In this document: in pieces, positions 17,376 through 29,637 of the stretch
How positions within the stretch are numbered: position 1 is the stretch's first letter
Layout: each line of letters begins with the position of its first letter
Origin: Streptomyces sp. V3I8
Lineage (GTDB): Bacteria; Actinomycetota; Actinomycetes; Streptomycetales; Streptomycetaceae
Assembly (NCBI RefSeq): GCF_030817535.1
Contig: NZ_JAUSZL010000002.1
Coordinates: 5,022,001-5,086,000 of the forward strand
Direction: 5' to 3'
Length of the DNA stretch: 64,000 nucleotides
Program-made: the position numbers and the translations under genes
Notes under the pieces: model-generated
The model's database searches: none
What the model saw: only the letters and a program-made list of their open reading frames with translations
Told to the model about the DNA's origin: nothing

Positions 17376-18757
17376 TGACGTTGTCCACTCAGTACGGGGA
17401 CGCCTCCCCGTCGGGGACCGGCGGGGAGAACAGCCCCGAGAAGCTGCTCACACCGGTGCTGTCGGCCTTCTGGGACGAGGACCGGTCCTGGTCGCTGGAC
17501 GTGTACCGCAGGCACGACGGGTACGAGGGCCTGCGCAAGGCGCTCGCCATGTCACCGGACGACCTCATCGCGTACGTGAAGGGGTCCGGGCTGCGCGGTC
17601 GCGGCGGCGCCGGCTTCCCCACGGGAATGAAGTGGCAGTTCATTCCGCAGGGCGACGGCAAGCCCCACTACCTCGTCGTCAACGCCGACGAGTCGGAGCC
17701 GGGGACCTGCAAGGACATCCCGCTCCTCTTCGCGAACCCGCACAGCCTCATCGAGGGCATCGTGATCGCCTGTTACGCGATCCGGTCGTCGCACGCCTTC
17801 ATCTATCTGCGGGGTGAGGTCGTCCCCGTACTGCGCCGCCTGCACGAAGCCGTGCGCGAGGCCTACGCGGCGGGCTACCTGGGCGAGGACATCCTGGGCA
17901 GCGGACTCGACCTCCAGCTCACCGTGCACGCGGGCGCGGGCGCGTACATCTGCGGTGAGGAGACCGCGCTGCTCGACTCGCTCGAAGGCCGCCGTGGACA
18001 ACCGCGGCTGCGGCCCCCCTTCCCCGCGGTCGCGGGTCTCTACGCCTGCCCCACCGTCGTGAACAACGTCGAGTCGATCGCGTCGGTTCCCGCGATCCTC
18101 CACAAGGGCAGCGAGTGGTTCCGCTCGATGGGCAGCGAGAAGTCCCCCGGCTTCACGCTCTACTCGCTCAGCGGCCACGTCACCAGCCCCGGCCAGTACG
18201 AGGCCCCGCTCGGCATCACGCTCCGCCAGCTCCTCGACATGAGCGGCGGCATCCGGGCCGGGCACCGCCTCAAGTTCTGGACGCCGGGCGGCTCCTCCAC
18301 CCCGATGTTCACCGACGAGCACCTCGACGTCCCCCTCGACTACGAAGGAGTGGGCGCCGCGGGTTCCATGCTCGGCACGAAGGCACTCCAGTGCTTCGAC
18401 GAGACGACCTGTGTCGTGCGCGCCGTCACCCGGTGGACCGAGTTCTACGCCCACGAGTCCTGCGGCAAGTGCACACCCTGCCGCGAGGGGACGTACTGGC
18501 TCGTGCAGCTGCTGCGCGACATCGAGGCCGGCAAGGGCGTCATGTCCGACCTCGACAAGCTGAACGACATCGCCGACAACATCAACGGCAAGTCCTTCTG
18601 CGCCCTCGGCGACGGCGCCGCCTCGCCGATCTTCTCCTCCCTCAAGTACTTCCGCGAGGAGTACGAGGAGCACATCACGGGCCGCGGCTGCCCCTTCGAC
18701 CCCGCGAGGTCGACGGTCTGGGCGGACCAGGACAAGCACACGGAGGTGAACGCATGA
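17375..18757 (+). CDS. nuoF: NADH-quinone oxidoreductase subunit F
   Basis: The 460-aa catalytic NADH-oxidising subunit. It binds FMN and NADH ([16 protein letters not shown] at 72-87; [12 protein letters not shown] at 103-114) and a [4Fe-4S] cluster with C363, C366, C369 ([12 protein letters not shown]) and C409 (FCALGDGAA). ATG 17375 overlaps the nuoE stop by one base and has GAGGAGGGGG upstream; GTG one codon earlier is too close to that site. The C-terminus overlaps nuoG by 4 nt. Confidence 0.95.
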   Translation: MTLSTQYGDASPSGTGGENSPEKLLTPVLSAFWDEDRSWSLDVYRRHDGYEGLRKALAMSPDDLIAYVKGSGLRGRGGAGFPTGMKWQFIPQGDGKPHYLVVNADESEPGTCKDIPLLFANPHSLIEGIVIACYAIRSSHAFIYLRGEVVPVLRRLHEAVREAYAAGYLGEDILGSGLDLQLTVHAGAGAYICGEETALLDSLEGRRGQPRLRPPFPAVAGLYACPTVVNNVESIASVPAILHKGSEWFRSMGSEKSPGFTLYSLSGHVTSPGQYEAPLGITLRQLLDMSGGIRAGHRLKFWTPGGSSTPMFTDEHLDVPLDYEGVGAAGSMLGTKALQCFDETTCVVRAVTRWTEFYAHESCGKCTPCREGTYWLVQLLRDIEAGKGVMSDLDKLNDIADNINGKSFCALGDGAASPIFSSLKYFREEYEEHITGRGCPFDPARSTVWADQDKHTEVNA

Positions 18758-21261
18758 CCGTGACCACGAGCGCTCCCTCCGGAGGCGGCGAGGCGGCGGT
18801 CCCGCCGGAGGATCTCGTCTCGCTGACCGTCGACGGCGTCGAGATCAGCGTGCCCAAGGGCACCCTGGTCATCCGCGCCGCCGAACAGCTCGGCATCGAG
18901 ATCCCCCGCTTCTGCGACCACCCCCTCCTCGACCCGGCCGGCGCCTGCCGCCAGTGCATCGTCGAGGTCGAGGGCCAGCGCAAGCCCATGGCGTCCTGCA
19001 CGATCACCTGCACGGACGGGATGGTCGTCAAGACCCACCTCACCTCCCCGGTCGCCGAGAAGGCCCAGAAGGGTGTGATGGAGCTCCTGCTCATCAACCA
19101 CCCGCTGGACTGCCCGGTCTGCGACAAGGGCGGCGAGTGCCCACTGCAGAACCAGGCGATGTCGCACGGCCACTCCGAGTCCCGCTTCGAGGGAAAGAAG
19201 CGGACGTACGAGAAGCCGGTCCCGATCTCCACCCAGGTGCTGCTCGACCGTGAGCGGTGCGTGCTGTGCGCCCGCTGCACCCGGTTCTCCAACCAGGTCG
19301 CGGGCGACCCGATGATCGAGCTGATCGAGCGGGGCGCGCTCCAGCAGGTCGGCACCGGCGAGGGCGACCCCTTCGAGTCGTACTTCTCCGGGAACACCAT
19401 CCAGATCTGCCCGGTCGGCGCGCTCACCTCGGCGGCGTACCGCTTCCGCTCGCGCCCCTTCGACCTCGTCTCCTCGCCCTCGGTGTGCGAGCACTGCTCC
19501 GGCGGCTGCGCGACCCGCACCGACCACCGGCGCGGCAAGGTCATGCGGCGCCTCGCGGCCGACGACCCCGAGGTCAACGAGGAGTGGATGTGCGACAAGG
19601 GGCGGTTCGGCTTCCGGTACGCCCAGCAGCGGGACCGGCTGACGACGCCCCTGGTGCGCGGCGCGTCCGGTGAGCTGGAGCCCGCCTCGTGGCCCGAGGC
19701 ACTGGAGGCGGCCGCCCGGGGTCTCCTGGCCGCCCGCTCCCGGGCCGCCGTCCTCACCGGCGGCCGGCTGACCGTCGAGGACGCCTACGCGTACAGCAAG
19801 TTCGCGCGCGTGGCCCTCGACACGAACGACATCGACTTCCGCGCGCGCGTGCACAGCGCCGAGGAGGCCGACTTCCTGGCCGCCCACGTCGCCGGCCGGG
19901 GCAGGGACCTCGACGGCACGGGCGTCACGTACACCGCGCTGGAGAAGGCACCGGCGGTCCTGCTCGCCGGGTTCGAGTCCGAGGAGGAGGCACCCGGCGT
20001 CTTCCTGCGGCTGCGCAAGGCCTGGCGCGGACACGGGCAGCGGACCTTCTCGCTGGCCACGCACGTGACGCGCGGCCTGGAGAAGGCGGGAGGCACGCTG
20101 CTGTCGGCCGCCCCCGGCACCGAGACCGAGTGGCTGGACGCGCTCGCCTCCGGAGCCGGCCTGGAGGGCGAGGGGGCGCTGGCCGCCGAGGCACTGCGCG
20201 CCGAGGGCGCCGTGATCGTCGTCGGCGAACGGCTGGCCGCCGTGCCGGGCGGTCTGACCGCCGCCGTACGGGCCGCCACCGCCACCGGCGCCCGACTGGT
20301 GTGGATCCCGCGCCGGGCCGGGGAGCGCGGCGCCCTCGAGGCGGGCGCGATCCCCTCGCTGCTGCCCGGCGGACGCCCGGCCACCGACCCGCGCGCGCGG
20401 GACGAGGTCACCCAGGCCTGGCGGATCGCCGCGCTCCCGCACCGGCACGGTCGCGACACCGGACAGATCGTGGAGGCCGCCGCGACCGGCGAACTCTCCG
20501 CGCTCGTCGTGGCGGGCGTCGAGGTCGCCGACCTCCCCGACCCCGCACGCGCGCGTACGGCCCTCTCCCAGGTGGGCTTCCTGGTGTCGCTGGAACTGCG
20601 GCCCAGCGAGGTCACCGGGCACGCGGACGTCGTTCTGCCCGTCGCCGCGGTCGCCGAGAAGGCGGGCACCTTCCTCAACTGGGAAGGCCGGGCGCGACTC
20701 TTCGAAGCCGCCCTCAAGCCCGACCAGATGACCCGCCGGGTGGCGCCCACCGACGCGCGCGTCCTGCAGATGCTGGCCGACGCCATGGACGTGCACCTGG
20801 GACTGCCCGACCTGCACACCGCACGCCTGGAGCTGGACCGCCTCGGGGCCTGGGACGGCCCGCGGGCCGCCGGACCCGTGGCGGCGGCGGTCAAGGGGGA
20901 GCCCCGGCCCGCCGCCGGGGAGGCCGTGCTCGCCGGACACCGGCTGCTGCTCGACCAGGGGCGCCTGCAGGAGGGCGACGAGGCGCTGGCCGGGACCCGG
21001 CACGCCGCCCACGCGCGCGTGTCGGCCGCCACGGCCGCCGAGGCGGGCGTCGAGGACGGCGACACGCTGGCCGTGACCGGGCCCTCCGGAGCGGTCGAAC
21101 TCCCGCTGCGGATCACCGAGATGCCCGACCGCGTGGTCTGGCTCCCGCTGAACTCCGCCGGCGGAGGCGTCGCCTCGGACACGGGCGCGACCCCCGGCGC
21201 ACTCGTGCGCATCGGACCGGCGACGCTCGCCGCCGAGGCTCCCCAGGAGGTGGAGGCATGA
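18754..21261 (+). CDS. nuoG: NADH-quinone oxidoreductase subunit G
   Basis: The 835-aa iron-sulfur subunit of the NADH module. The N-terminal ferredoxin-like [2Fe-2S] domain ([19 protein letters not shown]) is followed by the His/Cys cluster region ([17 protein letters not shown]), a [10 protein letters not shown] cluster, and a molybdopterin-oxidoreductase-like domain starting near [20 protein letters not shown]. The CxxC...C set there is retained. The C-terminal third is divergent and Ala/Gly-rich, as is common in actinobacterial NuoG. Overlaps are 4 nt with both neighbours. Confidence 0.94.
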   Translation: MTVTTSAPSGGGEAAVPPEDLVSLTVDGVEISVPKGTLVIRAAEQLGIEIPRFCDHPLLDPAGACRQCIVEVEGQRKPMASCTITCTDGMVVKTHLTSPVAEKAQKGVMELLLINHPLDCPVCDKGGECPLQNQAMSHGHSESRFEGKKRTYEKPVPISTQVLLDRERCVLCARCTRFSNQVAGDPMIELIERGALQQVGTGEGDPFESYFSGNTIQICPVGALTSAAYRFRSRPFDLVSSPSVCEHCSGGCATRTDHRRGKVMRRLAADDPEVNEEWMCDKGRFGFRYAQQRDRLTTPLVRGASGELEPASWPEALEAAARGLLAARSRAAVLTGGRLTVEDAYAYSKFARVALDTNDIDFRARVHSAEEADFLAAHVAGRGRDLDGTGVTYTALEKAPAVLLAGFESEEEAPGVFLRLRKAWRGHGQRTFSLATHVTRGLEKAGGTLLSAAPGTETEWLDALASGAGLEGEGALAAEALRAEGAVIVVGERLAAVPGGLTAAVRAATATGARLVWIPRRAGERGALEAGAIPSLLPGGRPATDPRARDEVTQAWRIAALPHRHGRDTGQIVEAAATGELSALVVAGVEVADLPDPARARTALSQVGFLVSLELRPSEVTGHADVVLPVAAVAEKAGTFLNWEGRARLFEAALKPDQMTRRVAPTDARVLQMLADAMDVHLGLPDLHTARLELDRLGAWDGPRAAGPVAAAVKGEPRPAAGEAVLAGHRLLLDQGRLQEGDEALAGTRHAAHARVSAATAAEAGVEDGDTLAVTGPSGAVELPLRITEMPDRVVWLPLNSAGGGVASDTGATPGALVRIGPATLAAEAPQEVEA

Positions 21262-22646
21262 CGGCGAACCTCGCCGCGCCGGCGTACCTGGCCGCGGAGG
21301 ACCTCTCCGTGTTCGGCCGTGACGTCTGGTGGCTGGTCGTCATCAAGGCGGTGTTCTGCTTCGCCTTCCTGATGATCACCGTGCTCTTCTCCATCGTGTG
21401 GGAGCGCAAGGTCGTCGCCTGGATGCAGCTGCGCATCGGCCCCAACCGGCACGGCCCCTGGGGCATGCTCCAGTCGCTCGCCGACGGCATCAAGCTGATG
21501 CTCAAGGAAGACCTGATCGTCAAGCGCGCGGACAAGGTGGTCTACGTCCTCGCGCCGATCGTGGCGGCCATCCCGGCCTTCATGGCGATCGCCGTGATCC
21601 CCTTCGGGCCGGCCGACAACCAGATCTCGATCCTCGGCGAGCGCACCACGATGCAGCTCACCGACCTGCCGATCGCGATGCTCTACATCCTCGCCGTCGC
21701 CTCGGTGGGCATCTACGGCATCGTCCTGGCGGGCTGGTCCTCCGGATCGACGTACCCGCTGCTCGGCGGCCTGCGCTCGTGCGCGCAGATGATCTCGTAC
21801 GAGATCGCCATGGGCGCCGCGTTCGCGTCGGTGTTCCTCTACTCGGGCTCGATGTCGACCTCGGAGATCGTGGCCCAGCAGGAGGACCGCTGGTTCGTGA
21901 TCCTGCTGCCGGTGTCGTTCCTGATCTACATCGTGACGATGGTCGGCGAGACCAACCGTGCCCCGTTCGACATGCCGGAGTCCGAGGGCGACCTCGTCGG
22001 CGGCTTCAACACCGAGTACTCGTCCATCAAGTTCGCGCTGTTCATGCTCGCCGAGTACGTGAACATGGTGACCGTCTCGGCGGTCTCCGTGACGCTCTTC
22101 CTGGGCGGCTGGCGGGCCCCCTGGCCCATCAGCACCTTCTGGGAGGGCGCGAACCACGGCTGGTGGCCGATGCTCTGGTTCGTCGTCAAGGTGCAGCTGC
22201 TGCTGTTCTTCTTCATCTGGCTGCGCGGCACCCTGCCCCGGGTGCGCTACGACCAGCTGATGAAGCTCGGCTGGAAGGTCCTGATCCCGGTCTCCGTGGT
22301 CTGGCTGATGCTCGTCGCGACCGTACGGACGCTGCGCAACGAGAACTACGACTTCGCCGACATCGCCCTGTACGTGGGCGCCGCCGTCCTTGTCCTGCTG
22401 ATCCTCTCCTTCGTCGCCGACATGTTCCGCGAACGCAAGGACGCCCAGGAGGCGCCGGACGAGCCCGTCGCCTTCGACCCGATGGCGGGCGGATACCCCG
22501 TACCGCCGCTGCCGGGACAGGAGCTGCCGCCGGTGCCCCGGCGCCGTCCGCGCCGGGAGCGGGAGCTGGTTGTCAGTGGCGGGCCGGATACTGACAGTGA
22601 CGGATCCGATGGAACTCGTGACGGAAAGGAGGCGTCCGATGGCTGA
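21258..22646 (+). CDS. nuoH: NADH-quinone oxidoreductase subunit H
   Basis: A 462-aa membrane subunit forming the quinone entry channel. About eight helices and the conserved loops [23 protein letters not shown] and [26 protein letters not shown] are present, so the acidic quinone-chamber residues are retained. A Pro/Arg-rich hydrophilic tail of about 65 residues follows the last helix. The stop overlaps nuoI by 8 bp, and the nuoI Shine-Dalgarno sequence lies inside this gene. Confidence 0.95.
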   Translation: MTANLAAPAYLAAEDLSVFGRDVWWLVVIKAVFCFAFLMITVLFSIVWERKVVAWMQLRIGPNRHGPWGMLQSLADGIKLMLKEDLIVKRADKVVYVLAPIVAAIPAFMAIAVIPFGPADNQISILGERTTMQLTDLPIAMLYILAVASVGIYGIVLAGWSSGSTYPLLGGLRSCAQMISYEIAMGAAFASVFLYSGSMSTSEIVAQQEDRWFVILLPVSFLIYIVTMVGETNRAPFDMPESEGDLVGGFNTEYSSIKFALFMLAEYVNMVTVSAVSVTLFLGGWRAPWPISTFWEGANHGWWPMLWFVVKVQLLLFFFIWLRGTLPRVRYDQLMKLGWKVLIPVSVVWLMLVATVRTLRNENYDFADIALYVGAAVLVLLILSFVADMFRERKDAQEAPDEPVAFDPMAGGYPVPPLPGQELPPVPRRRPRRERELVVSGGPDTDSDGSDGTRDGKEASDG

Positions 22647-23280
22647 TGAGCAGAAGGAGACCAAGACCGGTTTCCAGAATCCCGTCGCAGGCTTCGGCGT
22701 GACCTTCAAGGCCATGTTCAAGAAGCGGCTGACCGAGCAGTATCCGGAGCAGGAGAAGACGACAGCCCCGCGCTTCCACGGCCGCCACCAGCTCAACCGG
22801 CATCCGGACGGCCTGGAGAAGTGCATCGGCTGCGAGCTGTGCGCCTGGGCCTGTCCCGCCGACGCCATCTACGTGGAGGGCGCGGAGAACACCGAGGAGG
22901 AGCGCTACTCCCCGGGCGAGCGGTACGGGCGGGTCTACCAGATCAACTACGCCCGCTGCATCCTGTGCGGCCTGTGCATCGAGGCGTGCCCCACGCGCGC
23001 GCTGACGATGACCAACGAGTTCGAGCTGGCCGACAGCAGCCGTGCCAACCTCATCTACACCAAGGAGCAGCTCCTCGCCGGCCTGGACGAGGGCATGGTC
23101 GAGTCGCCGCACTCGATCTTCCCGGGCACGGACGAGCAGGACTACTACCGCGGGCTGGTCACCGAGGCCGCGCCGGGTACGGAGCGCCAGGTCGCCGTCT
23201 CCAGGGGCGAGGTCCCGCAGGAGGGCGCGTCGACCTTCGGCGAGGACGAGCCCGCGTCGGGGCAGGTGATCGGCCGATGA
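22639..23280 (+). CDS. nuoI: NADH-quinone oxidoreductase subunit I
   Basis: A 213-aa ferredoxin-like subunit with clusters N6a and N6b: C62, C65, C68, C72 ([12 protein letters not shown]) and C107, C110, C113, C117 ([12 protein letters not shown]). ATG 22639 has a strong AAAGGAGG upstream; an in-frame GTG at 22570 lies inside nuoH and is rejected. The C-terminus overlaps nuoJ by 4 nt. Confidence 0.95.
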   Translation: MADEQKETKTGFQNPVAGFGVTFKAMFKKRLTEQYPEQEKTTAPRFHGRHQLNRHPDGLEKCIGCELCAWACPADAIYVEGAENTEEERYSPGERYGRVYQINYARCILCGLCIEACPTRALTMTNEFELADSSRANLIYTKEQLLAGLDEGMVESPHSIFPGTDEQDYYRGLVTEAAPGTERQVAVSRGEVPQEGASTFGEDEPASGQVIGR

Positions 23281-24143
23281 CCGCGCAACTCGCCGCGCCC
23301 TCCGGGTCCCTGGCCGTCGACGCCACCACCTCCCTCGCGGCCTACTCGACCTCCACCGGTGAGGCCGTCCAGTTCTGGATCCTCGGCACCGTCGCCGTGA
23401 TCGGCGCCCTGTGCACCGTCTTCATGAAGAAGTCCGTGCACAGCGCGCTCTGCCTCGCCGGGACCATGATCATCCTGGCGGTGTTCTACCTCGCCAACGG
23501 CGCGTACTTCCTGGGCATCGTGCAGGTCGTCGTCTACACCGGCGCGATCATGATGCTGTTCCTCTTCGTGGTCATGCTCGTCGGTGTCACCGCGGCGGAC
23601 TCCCTCACGGAGACCATCAGGGGCCAGCGCTGGCTGGCCCTCCTGTGCGGCCTGGGCTTCGGGATCCTGCTGTGCGCGGGCATCGGCAACGCCTCGCTGA
23701 CGGAGTTCAACGGCCTCGCGCAGGCCAACGCCGGCGGCAACGTGGAGGGCCTGGCCGCCCTCATCTTCACGAAGTACGTCTTCGCCTTCGAGATCACCGG
23801 CGCCCTGCTCATCACGGCCGCCGTCGGCGCCATGGTGCTCACCCACCGCGAGCGCACCGAGCGGGCCAAGACCCAGCGCGAACTGGCACAGGAACGCGTA
23901 CGGGCGAACGTGCAGCTTCCGCCGCTGCCCGCCCCCGGCGTCTACGCCCGGCACAACGCGGTGGACAACCCCGGTCTCCTGCCGGACGGCACCCCGTCCG
24001 AGCTGACCGTCATCAGCACGCTGCGCGAGCGCGGCCAGATCCGTGACGTGTCGGACGAGGCCATCAGGGACCTCAAGGCACTCGAGCAGCGTTCCGGAGA
24101 GCGGCTCGGCCGCGAAGAGCGCGAAGAGGAGGCCGCGAAGTGA
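23277..24143 (+). CDS. nuoJ: NADH-quinone oxidoreductase subunit J
   Basis: A 288-aa membrane subunit with five helices in the first 190 residues, including the conserved [21 protein letters not shown] helix with the pi-bulge region. A hydrophilic tail of about 95 residues is longer than in most bacteria. It overlaps nuoI and nuoK by 4 nt each. Confidence 0.93.
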   Translation: MTAQLAAPSGSLAVDATTSLAAYSTSTGEAVQFWILGTVAVIGALCTVFMKKSVHSALCLAGTMIILAVFYLANGAYFLGIVQVVVYTGAIMMLFLFVVMLVGVTAADSLTETIRGQRWLALLCGLGFGILLCAGIGNASLTEFNGLAQANAGGNVEGLAALIFTKYVFAFEITGALLITAAVGAMVLTHRERTERAKTQRELAQERVRANVQLPPLPAPGVYARHNAVDNPGLLPDGTPSELTVISTLRERGQIRDVSDEAIRDLKALEQRSGERLGREEREEEAAK

Positions 24144-24439
24144 ATCCGGTCAACTACCTCTACCTGGCCGCCCTGTTGTTCACGATCGGCGCCTCGGGCG
24201 TCCTGATCAGGCGGAACGCGATCGTGGTGTTCATGTGCGTCGAGCTGATGCTCAACGCCTGCAACCTCGCGTTCGTCGCCTTCTCCCGCATGCACGGCAA
24301 CCTCGACGGCCAGATCATCGCCTTCTTCACGATGGTCGTCGCCGCCGCGGAGGTCGTGGTCGGGCTCGCGATCATCGTGTCGCTGTTCCGTTCCCGCCAC
24401 TCGGCCTCGGTCGACGACGCCAGCCTGATGAAGCTGTAA
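24140..24439 (+). CDS. nuoK: NADH-quinone oxidoreductase subunit K
   Basis: A 99-aa, three-helix MrpC-like subunit of the proton-pumping arm. The helix-2 and helix-3 glutamates are present ([26 protein letters not shown]). GTG 24140 overlaps the nuoJ stop. A 15-bp gap precedes nuoL. Confidence 0.94.
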   Translation: MNPVNYLYLAALLFTIGASGVLIRRNAIVVFMCVELMLNACNLAFVAFSRMHGNLDGQIIAFFTMVVAAAEVVVGLAIIVSLFRSRHSASVDDASLMKL

Positions 24440-24454
24440 GGGGTCGCTGCAATC

Positions 24455-26401
24455 GTGGAGAATCTGATCGCGCTGCTGGTGGCAGCGCCTCTGCTCGGAG
24501 CGGCCGTACTGCTGTGCGGCGGCAGACGGCTCGATGCCGTCGGCCACTGGATCGGCACGGTCCTCGCGTCCGCCTCCTTCGTGATCGGCGCGGTCCTCTT
24601 CGCCGACATGCTGGGCAAGGACGAGGAGCACCGGGCCGTCGGCCAGCACCTGTTCAGCTGGATCCCCGTCGAGGGCTTCCAGGCGGACGTCGCCTTCCAG
24701 CTCGACCAGCTGTCGATGACGTTCGTGCTGCTGATCACCGGCGTCGGCTCGCTCATCCATGTGTACTCGATCGGGTACATGGAGCACGACGAGCGCCGCC
24801 GCCGCTTCTTCGGCTATCTGAACCTGTTCCTCGCGGCGATGCTGGTGCTCGTCCTCGCCGACAACTACCTCCTGCTGTACGTCGGCTGGGAGGGCGTGGG
24901 CCTCGCCTCGTACCTGCTCATCGGCTTCTGGCAGCACAAGCCCAGCGCCGCCACCGCCGCGAAGAAGGCCTTCCTGGTCAACCGCGTCGGCGACATGGGC
25001 CTGTCGATCGCCATCATGCTGATGTTCACCACCTTCGGCACCTTCGCCTTCGGGCCGGTCCTGGAGGCCACCGGTGAGACGGGCGAGGGCAAGCTCACCG
25101 CCATCGGCCTGATGCTGCTGCTCGCCGCCTGCGGCAAGTCCGCCCAGGTGCCGCTGCAGTCCTGGCTCGGCGACGCGATGGAGGGCCCGACCCCGGTCTC
25201 GGCCCTCATCCACGCCGCGACCATGGTGACCGCGGGCGTGTACCTGATCGTCCGCTCCGGGGAGATCTTCAACGCCGCGCCGGACGCCCAGCTGGTCACC
25301 ACCGTCGTCGGAGCGGTCACGCTGCTGTTCGGTGCGATCGTCGGTTGCGCCAAGGACGACATCAAGAAGGCGCTCGCCGGTTCGACCATGTCGCAGATCG
25401 GCTACATGATCCTCGCGGCGGGCCTCGGCCCGATCGGCTACGTCTTCGCGATCATGCACCTGGTGACGCACGGCTTCTTCAAGGCCGGGCTCTTCCTCGG
25501 CGCCGGTTCGGTCATGCACGGCATGAACGACGAGGTCGACATGAGGAAGTACGGCGGCCTGCGCAAGCACATGCCGGTCACCTTCGTGACGTTCGGCCTC
25601 GGCTACCTCGCCATCATCGGCTTCCCGGGCCTGTCCGGCTTCTTCTCCAAGGACAAGATCATCGAGGCCGCCTTCGCCAAGGGCGGCACCGAGGGCTGGA
25701 TCCTCGGCGGCGTGGCCCTGCTGGGCGCGGCCATCACCGCGTTCTACATGACGCGCGTGATGCTGATGACGTTCTTCGGAGAGGAGCGCTGGAGGAACCG
25801 GCCGACCCCGTCACCCGCCGAGTCGGACGTGGAGCCGGCCGCCGAGCACCACGGCGAGCACACGGAACCGCACCCGCACGAGTCGCCGAAATCCATGACG
25901 ATCCCCATGATCGTGCTGGCCTTCGGATCGGTCTTCGCGGGCGGTTTCTTCGGCATCGGCGACCGCTTCCTGCACTGGCTGGAGCCCGTCACCGAGCACG
26001 CGCACGGCCACCCGCCGATCGGCGCGACGACGATCACGCTCGCCACGGTGACCGTCATGGTCGTCGGCGTCGGCCTCGCCTACCTCCGGTACGGGCGCCG
26101 CCCCGTCCCGGTCGTCGCCCCGCGCGGCTCGCTGCTCACCCGGGCCGCCCGCCGCGACCTCCTCCAGGACGACTTCAACCACGTCGTCCTGGTGCGCGGC
26201 GGCGAGCACCTCACCCGCTCCCTGGTGTACGTCGACCACACCCTGGTCGACGGGGTCGTCAACGGCACGGCGGCCTCCATGGGCGGTCTCTCCGGACGGC
26301 TCCGCAAGCTGCAGAACGGCTACGCGCGCTCGTACGCCGTCTCGATGTTCGGCGGTGCGGCGATCCTCATCGCCGCGACCCTGCTGATGAGGGCGGTCTG
26401 A
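24455..26401 (+). CDS. nuoL: NADH-quinone oxidoreductase subunit L
   Basis: The 648-aa antiporter-like distal proton-pumping subunit. Family blocks are [45 protein letters not shown] (helix-5 Glu), [29 protein letters not shown] (helix-7 region) and [14 protein letters not shown] loops. A His/Glu-rich cytoplasmic stretch (about residues 450-480) and the lateral C-terminal helix are present. GTG start. Five bases separate it from nuoM. Confidence 0.95.
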   Translation: MENLIALLVAAPLLGAAVLLCGGRRLDAVGHWIGTVLASASFVIGAVLFADMLGKDEEHRAVGQHLFSWIPVEGFQADVAFQLDQLSMTFVLLITGVGSLIHVYSIGYMEHDERRRRFFGYLNLFLAAMLVLVLADNYLLLYVGWEGVGLASYLLIGFWQHKPSAATAAKKAFLVNRVGDMGLSIAIMLMFTTFGTFAFGPVLEATGETGEGKLTAIGLMLLLAACGKSAQVPLQSWLGDAMEGPTPVSALIHAATMVTAGVYLIVRSGEIFNAAPDAQLVTTVVGAVTLLFGAIVGCAKDDIKKALAGSTMSQIGYMILAAGLGPIGYVFAIMHLVTHGFFKAGLFLGAGSVMHGMNDEVDMRKYGGLRKHMPVTFVTFGLGYLAIIGFPGLSGFFSKDKIIEAAFAKGGTEGWILGGVALLGAAITAFYMTRVMLMTFFGEERWRNRPTPSPAESDVEPAAEHHGEHTEPHPHESPKSMTIPMIVLAFGSVFAGGFFGIGDRFLHWLEPVTEHAHGHPPIGATTITLATVTVMVVGVGLAYLRYGRRPVPVVAPRGSLLTRAARRDLLQDDFNHVVLVRGGEHLTRSLVYVDHTLVDGVVNGTAASMGGLSGRLRKLQNGYARSYAVSMFGGAAILIAATLLMRAV

Positions 26402-26406
26402 TACCG

Positions 26407-27978
26407 ATGTCCTTTCCTCTGCTGACAGCGACGGCGGCCCTCCCGGCGATCGGGGCGATCGCCACGGCCGCCGTGCCGGCCACCCGCCGCACCGCCGCCA
26501 AGTGGCTGGCGCTGCTCGTCTCGCTCGCCACCCTGGTCCTCGCCGTCGTCGTCCTGGTCCGCTTCGACCCCGACGGCGACCGCTACCAGCTCACCGAGTC
26601 GCACTCCTGGATCAAGGACTTCGGGGTGCGGTACGAGCTGGGCGTCGACGGCATCGCGGTGGCGCTGATCGCGCTGACCGCCCTGCTGATCCCGTTCATC
26701 ATCCTCGCGGGCTGGCACGACGCCGACCCGCTGGAGACCCACAGCAGCCGCTGGCGGCCGACGCAGGGCTTCTTCGCCCTGATCCTCGGCGTCGAGGCGA
26801 TGGTGATCATCTCCTTCGAGGCCACCGACGTCTTCCTCTTCTACATCTTCTTCGAAGCCATGCTCATCCCGATGTACTTCCTCATCGGCGGCTTCGGGGA
26901 CCGGGCCCACGCCGGTTCGGACGAGCACGCGGCGGCGCAGCGCAGTTACGCCGCCGTGAAGTTCCTCCTCTACAACCTGGCCGGCGGCCTGATCATGCTG
27001 GCCGCGGTGATCGGCCTCTACGTGGTGGCGGGGAACTTCTCGCTCCAGCAGATCGCCGAGGCCCGGGCCAACGGCTCGCTGGACATGGCGACCAACACCG
27101 AGCGGTGGCTGTTCCTGGGCTTCTTCTTCGCCTTCGCGGTGAAGGCGCCCCTGTGGCCGCTGCACACCTGGCTGCCCAACGCGATGGGGGAGTCCACCGC
27201 CCCGGTCGCCGTCCTGATCACGGCGGTGGTCGACAAGGTCGGCACCTTCGCGATGCTCCGCTTCTGCCTCCAGCTCTTCCCGGAGGCCTCGAAGTGGGCG
27301 ACGCCGGTCATCCTCGTGCTCGCCCTGATCAGCATCGTCTACGGGGCGCTGCTCGCGGTCGGCCAGCGGGACATCAAGCGCCTGGTGGCGTACGCGTCGA
27401 TCTCCCACTTCGGCTTCATCGTCATGGGCATCTTCGCGATGACCAGCCAGGGACAGTCGGGCGCGACGCTCTACATGGTCAACCACGGGATCTCGACGGC
27501 CGCGCTGATGCTGGTGGCCGGCTTCCTGATCACGCGGCGCGGCTCACGCCTGATCGCCGACTACGGAGGGGTGCAGAAAGTCGCTCCGGTGCTCGCGGGC
27601 ACCTTCCTGGTCGGCAGCCTCGCGACGCTGTCGCTGCCCGGGCTCGCGCCGTTCGTCAGTGAGTTCCTGGTCCTGGTCGGCACGTTCGCGCGCTATCCGG
27701 TGATCGGGATCATCGCCACCTTCGGCATCGTGCTCGCCGCGCTCTACACACTCGTCCTCTACCAGCGGACGATGACGGGCCCGGTGAAGCCCGGCGTCTC
27801 GGCCATGCCCGACCTCAGGGTGCGGGAGCTCGCGGTGGTCGCCCCGCTGATCGCCCTGCTGATCTTCCTCGGGGTCTACCCGAAGCCCCTCACCGACATC
27901 GTCAACCCGGCGGTCAAGCAGACCATGTCCGACGTACACAAGAAGGACCCCCAGCCCGAGGTGGAGGCCGCCAAGTGA
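26407..27978 (+). CDS. nuoM: NADH-quinone oxidoreductase subunit M
   Basis: The 523-aa antiporter-like proton-pumping subunit. It contains FEATDVFLFYIFFEAMLIPMYFLIG, KAPLWPLHTWLPNAMGESTAPVAVLI and LVAYASISHFGFIVMGI, the characteristic NuoM blocks with the helix-5 Glu and helix-7 Lys. ATG 26407 gives the usual short N-terminus. It overlaps nuoN by 4 nt. Confidence 0.95.
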   Translation: MSFPLLTATAALPAIGAIATAAVPATRRTAAKWLALLVSLATLVLAVVVLVRFDPDGDRYQLTESHSWIKDFGVRYELGVDGIAVALIALTALLIPFIILAGWHDADPLETHSSRWRPTQGFFALILGVEAMVIISFEATDVFLFYIFFEAMLIPMYFLIGGFGDRAHAGSDEHAAAQRSYAAVKFLLYNLAGGLIMLAAVIGLYVVAGNFSLQQIAEARANGSLDMATNTERWLFLGFFFAFAVKAPLWPLHTWLPNAMGESTAPVAVLITAVVDKVGTFAMLRFCLQLFPEASKWATPVILVLALISIVYGALLAVGQRDIKRLVAYASISHFGFIVMGIFAMTSQGQSGATLYMVNHGISTAALMLVAGFLITRRGSRLIADYGGVQKVAPVLAGTFLVGSLATLSLPGLAPFVSEFLVLVGTFARYPVIGIIATFGIVLAALYTLVLYQRTMTGPVKPGVSAMPDLRVRELAVVAPLIALLIFLGVYPKPLTDIVNPAVKQTMSDVHKKDPQPEVEAAK

Positions 27979-29624
27979 GCGCAACAGCCGTCCACAGCCT
28001 GTGGACAACGGCGGCCGATCCGATCCAGAAGATCGACGCCCCGAACATCGAGTACGGGCAGCTGTCGCCCACCCTGATCGTCATCGGGGCGGCGGTCGTC
28101 GGCATCCTGGTCGAGGCCTTCGTGCCGCGCAGGTCCCGCTACCACGTCCAGCTGTTCGTGTCCGTCGTCGCCCTCGCCGCCGCGTTCGCCGCGGTCGTCG
28201 GGCTCGCGGCGAGCGGATACAGCGGTACGAAGGCCGGCATCGCCGCGATGGGCGCCATCGCGGTCGACGGACCGGCGCTCTTCCTGCAGGGCACGATCCT
28301 GCTGGCCGGTGTGCTGGGCGTGTTCACGTTCGCCGAACGGCGCCTGGACCCCGTGGCGCACGGCAACCGCGTCGACTCGTTCGCCGCGCAGGCCGCGTCC
28401 GTGCCCGGCAGCGACAGCGAGAAGGCCGCGGTCAAGGCCGGGTTCGCCACCACCGAGGTGTTCCCGCTGCTGCTCTTCGCCATCGGCGGCATGCTCGTCT
28501 TCCCGGCGGCGAACGACCTGCTGACGCTGTTCATCGCGCTGGAGGTCCTCTCGCTGCCGCTCTACCTGCTGTGCGCCGTGGCCCGCCGCAAGCGGATCAT
28601 GTCGCAGGAGGCCGCGGTCAAGTACTTCCTGCTCGGCGCCTTCGCCTCCGCGTTCACCCTCTTCGGCATCGCCCTGCTCTACGGCTACGCCGGCTCCGTG
28701 TCGTACGCGACGATCGCACAGGTCGTCGACGGCACGGTGGAGACGGTGAACCCGGCACTCGCCGGCACCATGGGCAACGACGCGCTGCTGCTCATCGGCG
28801 CCGCCATGGTCGTCATGGGCCTGCTGTTCAAGGTCGGCGCGGTGCCGTTCCACATGTGGACCCCGGACGTCTACCAGGGTGCGCCGACCCCGGTGACCGG
28901 CTTCATGGCCGCCGCGACCAAGGTGGCCGCCTTCGGCGCGCTGCTGCGGCTCCTGTACGTCGTCCTGCCGGGCCTGCGCTGGGACTGGCGGCCGGTGATG
29001 ATGGGCGTCGCGGTCGTCACCATGCTGGGCGGCGCGATCGTCGCGATCACCCAGACCGACATCAAGCGGCTCCTCGCGTACTCGTCCATCGCGCACGCGG
29101 GATTCATCCTCTCCGGTGTCATCGCCATGACCCCGGACGGGGTGTCGTCGGTCCTGTTCTACCTGGGCGCCTACTCCTTCGTGACGATCGGTGCGTTCGC
29201 GGTCGTCACCCTCGTCCGGGACGCGGGGGGCGAGGCCACCCACCTCTCCAAATGGGCCGGACTGGGACGCAGGTCACCCCTGGTGGCGGCCGTGTTCGCG
29301 GTCTTCCTGCTGGCCTTCGCGGGCATCCCGCTGACCTCCGGCTTCGCCGGCAAGTTCGCCGTGTTCAAGGCGGCGGCCGAGGGCGGCGCGAGCGCGCTCG
29401 TCGTGGTCGGCGTGATCTCGTCGGCCATCGCGGCGTTCTTCTACATCCGGGTGATCGTGCTGATGTTCTTCAGCGAGCCGCGCCCGGAGGGACCGACGGT
29501 CGCCGTGCCGTCGCCCCTGACGATGACGGCGATCGCGGTCGGGGTGGCGGTCACGCTGGTGCTCGGTGTGGCGCCGCAGTACTTCCTCGACCTGGCGGGA
29601 CAGGCGGGCGTCTTCGTCCGCTGA
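27975..29624 (+). CDS. nuoN: NADH-quinone oxidoreductase subunit N
   Basis: The 549-aa third antiporter-like subunit and last gene of the operon. It contains LLTLFIALEVLSLPLYLLCA, KYFLLGAFASAFTLFGIALLYG, FKVGAVPFHMWTPDVYQGAPTPVTGFMAAATK and LLAYSSIAHAGFILSG. A perfect 36-bp palindrome follows the stop. Confidence 0.95.
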   Translation: MSATAVHSLWTTAADPIQKIDAPNIEYGQLSPTLIVIGAAVVGILVEAFVPRRSRYHVQLFVSVVALAAAFAAVVGLAASGYSGTKAGIAAMGAIAVDGPALFLQGTILLAGVLGVFTFAERRLDPVAHGNRVDSFAAQAASVPGSDSEKAAVKAGFATTEVFPLLLFAIGGMLVFPAANDLLTLFIALEVLSLPLYLLCAVARRKRIMSQEAAVKYFLLGAFASAFTLFGIALLYGYAGSVSYATIAQVVDGTVETVNPALAGTMGNDALLLIGAAMVVMGLLFKVGAVPFHMWTPDVYQGAPTPVTGFMAAATKVAAFGALLRLLYVVLPGLRWDWRPVMMGVAVVTMLGGAIVAITQTDIKRLLAYSSIAHAGFILSGVIAMTPDGVSSVLFYLGAYSFVTIGAFAVVTLVRDAGGEATHLSKWAGLGRRSPLVAAVFAVFLLAFAGIPLTSGFAGKFAVFKAAAEGGASALVVVGVISSAIAAFFYIRVIVLMFFSEPRPEGPTVAVPSPLTMTAIAVGVAVTLVLGVAPQYFLDLAGQAGVFVR

Positions 29625-29637
29625 GGGTCTGGTGAGT

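Noticed and set aside
18445..22868. Long minus-strand open frames opposite nuoG-nuoI
   Set aside because: Same antisense artefact; composition is repetitive and no family is recognisable, while the plus strand encodes conserved subunits.
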